From the NCBI GenBank assembly GCA_963720515.1, contig OY970397.1:558001-622000 (forward strand): a DNA stretch of 64,000 bases. The letters are read 5' to 3'. This document shows, piece by piece, positions 62,668 through 64,000 of this stretch. Position 1 is the stretch's first letter; every line of letters begins with the position of its first letter. Source of the stretch: G963720515 sp963720515 (GTDB lineage Bacteria > Actinomycetota > Thermoleophilia > Gaiellales > Gaiellaceae). The position numbers were made by a program, and so were the translations under genes. Under the pieces are notes generated by a model. That model worked only from the letters and a program-made list of their open reading frames with translations, was not told the origin of the DNA and ran no database searches.

Positions 62668-63398
62668 GCACTGCGACCTACGTCCGCACCGAGATCCTCC
62701 GGACGTTCCGCAACCGCCGGTTCGTCTTCTTCGCGCTCGGCTTCCCCCTCGTGCTCTACGCGCTCATCGCCGCGCCGAACCGCGGCGAAGGCGACCTCGC
62801 CGGCACGGGCATCCCCGCGCCGCTCTACTTCATGATCGGGCTCGCCGCGTTCGGGACGATGAACGCGATGCTTTCGACCGGCGCGCGGATCGCCGGGGAG
62901 CGCTCGGTCGGCTGGAACCGCCAGCTCCGCTTGACGCCGCTCTCCCCCCGGACCTACTTCCGCGCGAAGGTCGCGACGTCGTACCTCATGGCGCTGGCCA
63001 CGCTCGCCTGCCTGTACGCGGCCGGCTTCGCCTTCGGCGTCTCGCTCTCGCTCCGAACGTGGATCACGATGACTGCCCTCGTGCTCGTGGGGCTCGTGCC
63101 CTTCGCGGCGATCGGCGTCCTCTTCGGCCACCTCCTCACCACGGACTCGATCGGCCCCGTGCTCGGCGGGTCGACCGCCCTCTTCGCGCTCCTCGGCGGC
63201 GCCTGGTTCCCCATCACCGGAGGCGCGATGTTGAAGGTCGCCGAGGTGCTTCCCTCCTATTGGCTCGTTCAGGCGAGTCGCGTCGGGATCGGCGGTCACG
63301 CCTGGGGCGCCGAGGGATGGCTCGTCATCGGGGTCTGGACGGCCGTCGCGACCGCGCTCGCGACCCGCGCCTACCGCCGCGATACGAAGCGCGACTAG
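62664..63398 (+). CDS. ABC-2 type permease
   Basis: 244 residues, six hydrophobic segments. The first cytoplasmic stretch TYVRTEILRTFRNRRFVFF and the later GERSVGWNRQLRLTPLSPRTYFRAKV are typical of ABC-2 exporters. Partner of the preceding ATPase. Such pairs often sit beside a two-component system that responds to envelope stress; none is adjacent here. It converges with alaS, overlapping by four bases. Confidence 0.85.
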   Translation: MSTATYVRTEILRTFRNRRFVFFALGFPLVLYALIAAPNRGEGDLAGTGIPAPLYFMIGLAAFGTMNAMLSTGARIAGERSVGWNRQLRLTPLSPRTYFRAKVATSYLMALATLACLYAAGFAFGVSLSLRTWITMTALVLVGLVPFAAIGVLFGHLLTTDSIGPVLGGSTALFALLGGAWFPITGGAMLKVAEVLPSYWLVQASRVGIGGHAWGAEGWLVIGVWTAVATALATRAYRRDTKRD

Positions 63399-64000
63399 CC
63401 GAGCGCCTCGAGGACGGCGCGCTCTGCGGCCGCGAGCGCCTCGGGAAGCTTGTCCGGATCCTTGCCGCCGGCGCGAGCCATGTCCGGGCGGCCGCCGCCT
63501 CCGCCGCCGACGAGCGCCGCTGCCTCGCGGACGAGCGCGACCGCGTCGAGCCCCCGCTCGGGGAGCGACCGGTCGAGGTTGACGACGAGGTGCACGCGAC
63601 CGTTCTCCTGCGCGCCGAGGACGACGGCGGCGGGCGCGTTCGCCTGCATGAGCTGGTCGGAGAGCGCGAGGAGGTCTTCGGCGGTCGCGACGTTCGCCTG
63701 GACGACGATCACCTCGACGTCGCCCGCCCGGTTCCGCCGCTCCTCCACGACCTCGGGCCCGCTCGCCGCGGGCTTCGCCTTCGTCTCCTTCCGCGCACGC
63801 GCGAGCTCCGCGCGCAACTCCTCGGCCTCGTGTGCCCGCTCTCGCAGGAGCGCGAAGGCCTCGCCGGACGTGACCGCCTCGATCCGGCGGACGCCCGAGC
63901 CGACGGAGCCCTCGGAGAGGATCGCGAACGGCCCGATCTCCGCCGTCGTGCGGACGTGCGTTCCGCCGCAGAGCTCCCGCGAGAACGCGTCGTCGCCGGA
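63395..64000 (-). CDS. alaS: Alanyl-tRNA synthetase, C-terminal part (runs off the window)
   Basis: The C-terminal ~200 residues of AlaRS. The editing/zinc motif SRELCGGTHV, then IAILSE-type FAILSEGSVGSGVRRIEAV, a coiled coil (ERAHEAEELRAELARARKE) and the DHHA1-like C-terminal domain with the glycine loop GGGGGGRPDMARAGG are visible. No break is seen up to the edge. The 5' two-thirds lie outside the window. Confidence 0.92.
   Translation of the reverse strand, partial: SGDDAFSRELCGGTHVRTTAEIGPFAILSEGSVGSGVRRIEAVTSGEAFALLRERAHEAEELRAELARARKETKAKPAASGPEVVEERRNRAGDVEVIVVQANVATAEDLLALSDQLMQANAPAAVVLGAQENGRVHLVVNLDRSLPERGLDAVALVREAAALVGGGGGGRPDMARAGGKDPDKLPEALAAAERAVLEALG

Overview
This is a GC-rich (about 70 % by eye), gene-dense stretch of bacterial chromosome packed with housekeeping genes. 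The gene set points to an actinobacterium: SepF, YggT and DivIVA in a row, DnaE2 with an ImuB-like polymerase, a PASTA lipoprotein, LuxR-type two-component regulators, GTG starts and many ATGA/GTGA/TAGTG gene overlaps. A deep-branching high-GC lineage such as Thermoleophilia (Gaiellales/Solirubrobacterales) would fit, but that placement is inference. No rRNA, tRNA, CRISPR array, prophage or insertion sequence was seen, and no gene-free stretch exceeds about 250 bases.

Layout. 0.1-6.2 kb: a GGDEF protein, then a minus-strand block for cell division and envelope (M50 protease, pgeF, yggS, sepF, yggT, divIVA, dksA-like, lspA, rluD). 6.2-10.7 kb: a DHH-CBS-nucleotidyltransferase protein, ridA and a Cys-to-Asp murA. 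10.7-20 kb: a small HD/DUF operon, aminotransferase and endonuclease/phosphatase genes, a two-component module (REC-only protein, 8-TM PAS kinase, LuxR regulator) and an MFS carrier. 20-26 kb: an SOS mutagenesis locus (dnaE2, imuB, DUF6504-like gene) with LexA-type boxes and a bicupin gene between. 26-33 kb: comB-like, rhomboid, ppdK with its regulator ppsR, and a pentapeptide protein. 33-39 kb: glyQ/glyS, recO, glutaredoxin, mutM, deoB. 39-46 kb: ald, an M20 peptidase, pyrG, recN, nadK. 46-53 kb: tlyA, a PASTA lipoprotein, ispA, xseB, nusB, accC, an unusual large accB-type protein, efp. 53-61.7 kb: pepQ, aroQ, aroKB, aroC, a secreted VWA protein, aroE, mltG, ruvX. 61.7-64 kb: an ABC exporter pair and the 3' part of alaS.

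How it works together. Four shikimate-pathway units (aroQ, aroKB, aroC, aroE) lie close together. ppsR next to ppdK forms the known PPDK regulatory pair. imuB and dnaE2 share LexA-type boxes and form an SOS mutasome. The biotin carboxylase gene accC follows a 605-residue protein in which an AccB-type biotin domain is fused to an oxaloacetate-decarboxylase/pyruvate-carboxylase-like carboxyltransferase barrel. That barrel lacks three of its four metal-site residues, and it is the most unusual protein here.

Three genome-wide signals cut across the genes. (1) About 30 genes have a TAnnnT box 6-11 bases before the start codon and no ribosome binding site, which implies widespread leaderless transcription. 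I used this to choose starts. (2) A stem-loop intergenic repeat recurs about eight times, usually just after a gene end. (3) Eight conserved genes carry apparent frameshifts, 14 in all, every one fitting a single inserted base. I read them as sequence errors, not pseudogenes, and annotate those genes as whole.
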